Positions 4,954 through 5,094 of a stretch of DNA of 5,094 nucleotides are shown here, in pieces (the stretch's first letter is position 1; each line of letters starts with the position of its first letter). The position numbers and the translations under genes are program-made. The stretch comes from Alphaproteobacteria bacterium. GTDB taxonomy: Bacteria; Pseudomonadota; Alphaproteobacteria; Sphingomonadales; Sphingomonadaceae. The notes beneath the pieces were generated by a model. That model was not told the origin of the DNA. It ran no database searches and saw only the letters and a list, made by a program, of their open reading frames with translations. The DNA is taken from positions 1-5,094 of the forward strand of contig JAQGLD010000418.1 in NCBI GenBank assembly GCA_028293055.1. Reading direction: 5' to 3'.

Positions 4954-5094
4954 ATGAGAGTGGCTATCGTTCCTTTGGCGCTGGCGATCGGGGTCGGGCT
5001 CGCCCCGGCCTCGTCCGCGCCCCCAGCGCACCCGTCCGCGGACGGTGCCGAGCGTTGCCTGCGTCTGTCCAGTCTCCCGGGCGCGCTGCTCGGA
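4954..5094 (+). CDS. Exported protein of unknown function, N-terminus only (3' truncated by window edge)
   Basis: ATG at 4954 is preceded by GGGAGG at 4941-4946 with a 7-nt gap, the strongest Shine-Dalgarno in this part of the window. The frame stays open for all 47 remaining codons. The protein begins MRVAIVPLALAIGVGLAPAS and continues SAPPAHPSADGAER, a good signal peptide with probable cleavage after residue 22 (SSA|PP). A single Cys at about residue 35 lies in ERCLRLSSLPGALLG. A Cys-x-x-Leu-x-x-Leu-P start soon after a signal peptide is seen in tannase/feruloyl-esterase proteins, but too little is visible to assign that family. An in-frame ATG at 4903 would add 17 residues with no comparable ribosome-binding site, so 4954 is preferred. 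Confidence 0.65.
   Translation, partial: MRVAIVPLALAIGVGLAPASSAPPAHPSADGAERCLRLSSLPGALLG

Noticed and set aside
4606..5031. 141-aa minus-strand open frame near the right edge
   Set aside because: It has low-complexity composition, no ribosome-binding site and no motif, and conflicts with the plus-strand exported protein.

Overview
The window looks like chromosomal DNA of a high-GC alphaproteobacterium, most likely a sphingomonad (Sphingomonadales). This rests on strong G/C preference at third codon positions, promoters resembling the Caulobacter-type housekeeping form (TTGACG, short spacer, CTA-rich -10), and the style of the exported proteins. It is an inference from composition and family resemblance, not a database match. 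No rRNA, tRNA, CRISPR array, transposase or integrase is visible.

Layout: (1) 2-646, plus strand: the C-terminal part of a YncE/NHL-like beta-propeller protein, cut by the window edge. (2) 647-758: convergent gap with a long-range inverted repeat. (3) 3708 down to 759, minus strand: a four-gene cluster read as a 250-aa exported protein with two Cache/PDC-like repeats, a 169-aa exported protein with one copy of the same domain, a class I SAM-dependent methyltransferase, and a 259-aa outer-membrane beta-barrel-like protein. The last three genes are joined by a TGATG stop/start overlap and a 2-nt gap, so they are almost certainly co-translated. (4) 3894-4559, plus strand: a divergent dihydrofolate-reductase-like (RibD C-terminal domain) protein. 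(5) 4560-4953: a mostly non-coding stretch with a perfect 8-bp-arm palindrome, a CG dinucleotide run and one doubtful small ORF. (6) 4954 to the edge, plus strand: the start of an exported protein preceded by a strong Shine-Dalgarno sequence.

The most interesting part is the minus-strand cluster. Its two exported Cache-like proteins are related to each other, giving three copies of one domain over two genes. Each of the two genes also has nearly the same promoter/operator directly upstream: an 18-bp element (17 of 18 bases identical) holding two CTGTCG half-sites at an 11-bp period, followed at identical spacing by a CCTARG -10 box. This suggests the two transcription units answer to one regulator and that a gene-plus-promoter unit was duplicated. 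Three of the four products carry export signals and the fourth is a cytoplasmic methyltransferase, so the cluster may be an envelope response unit. Its ligand and substrate cannot be read from the sequence.
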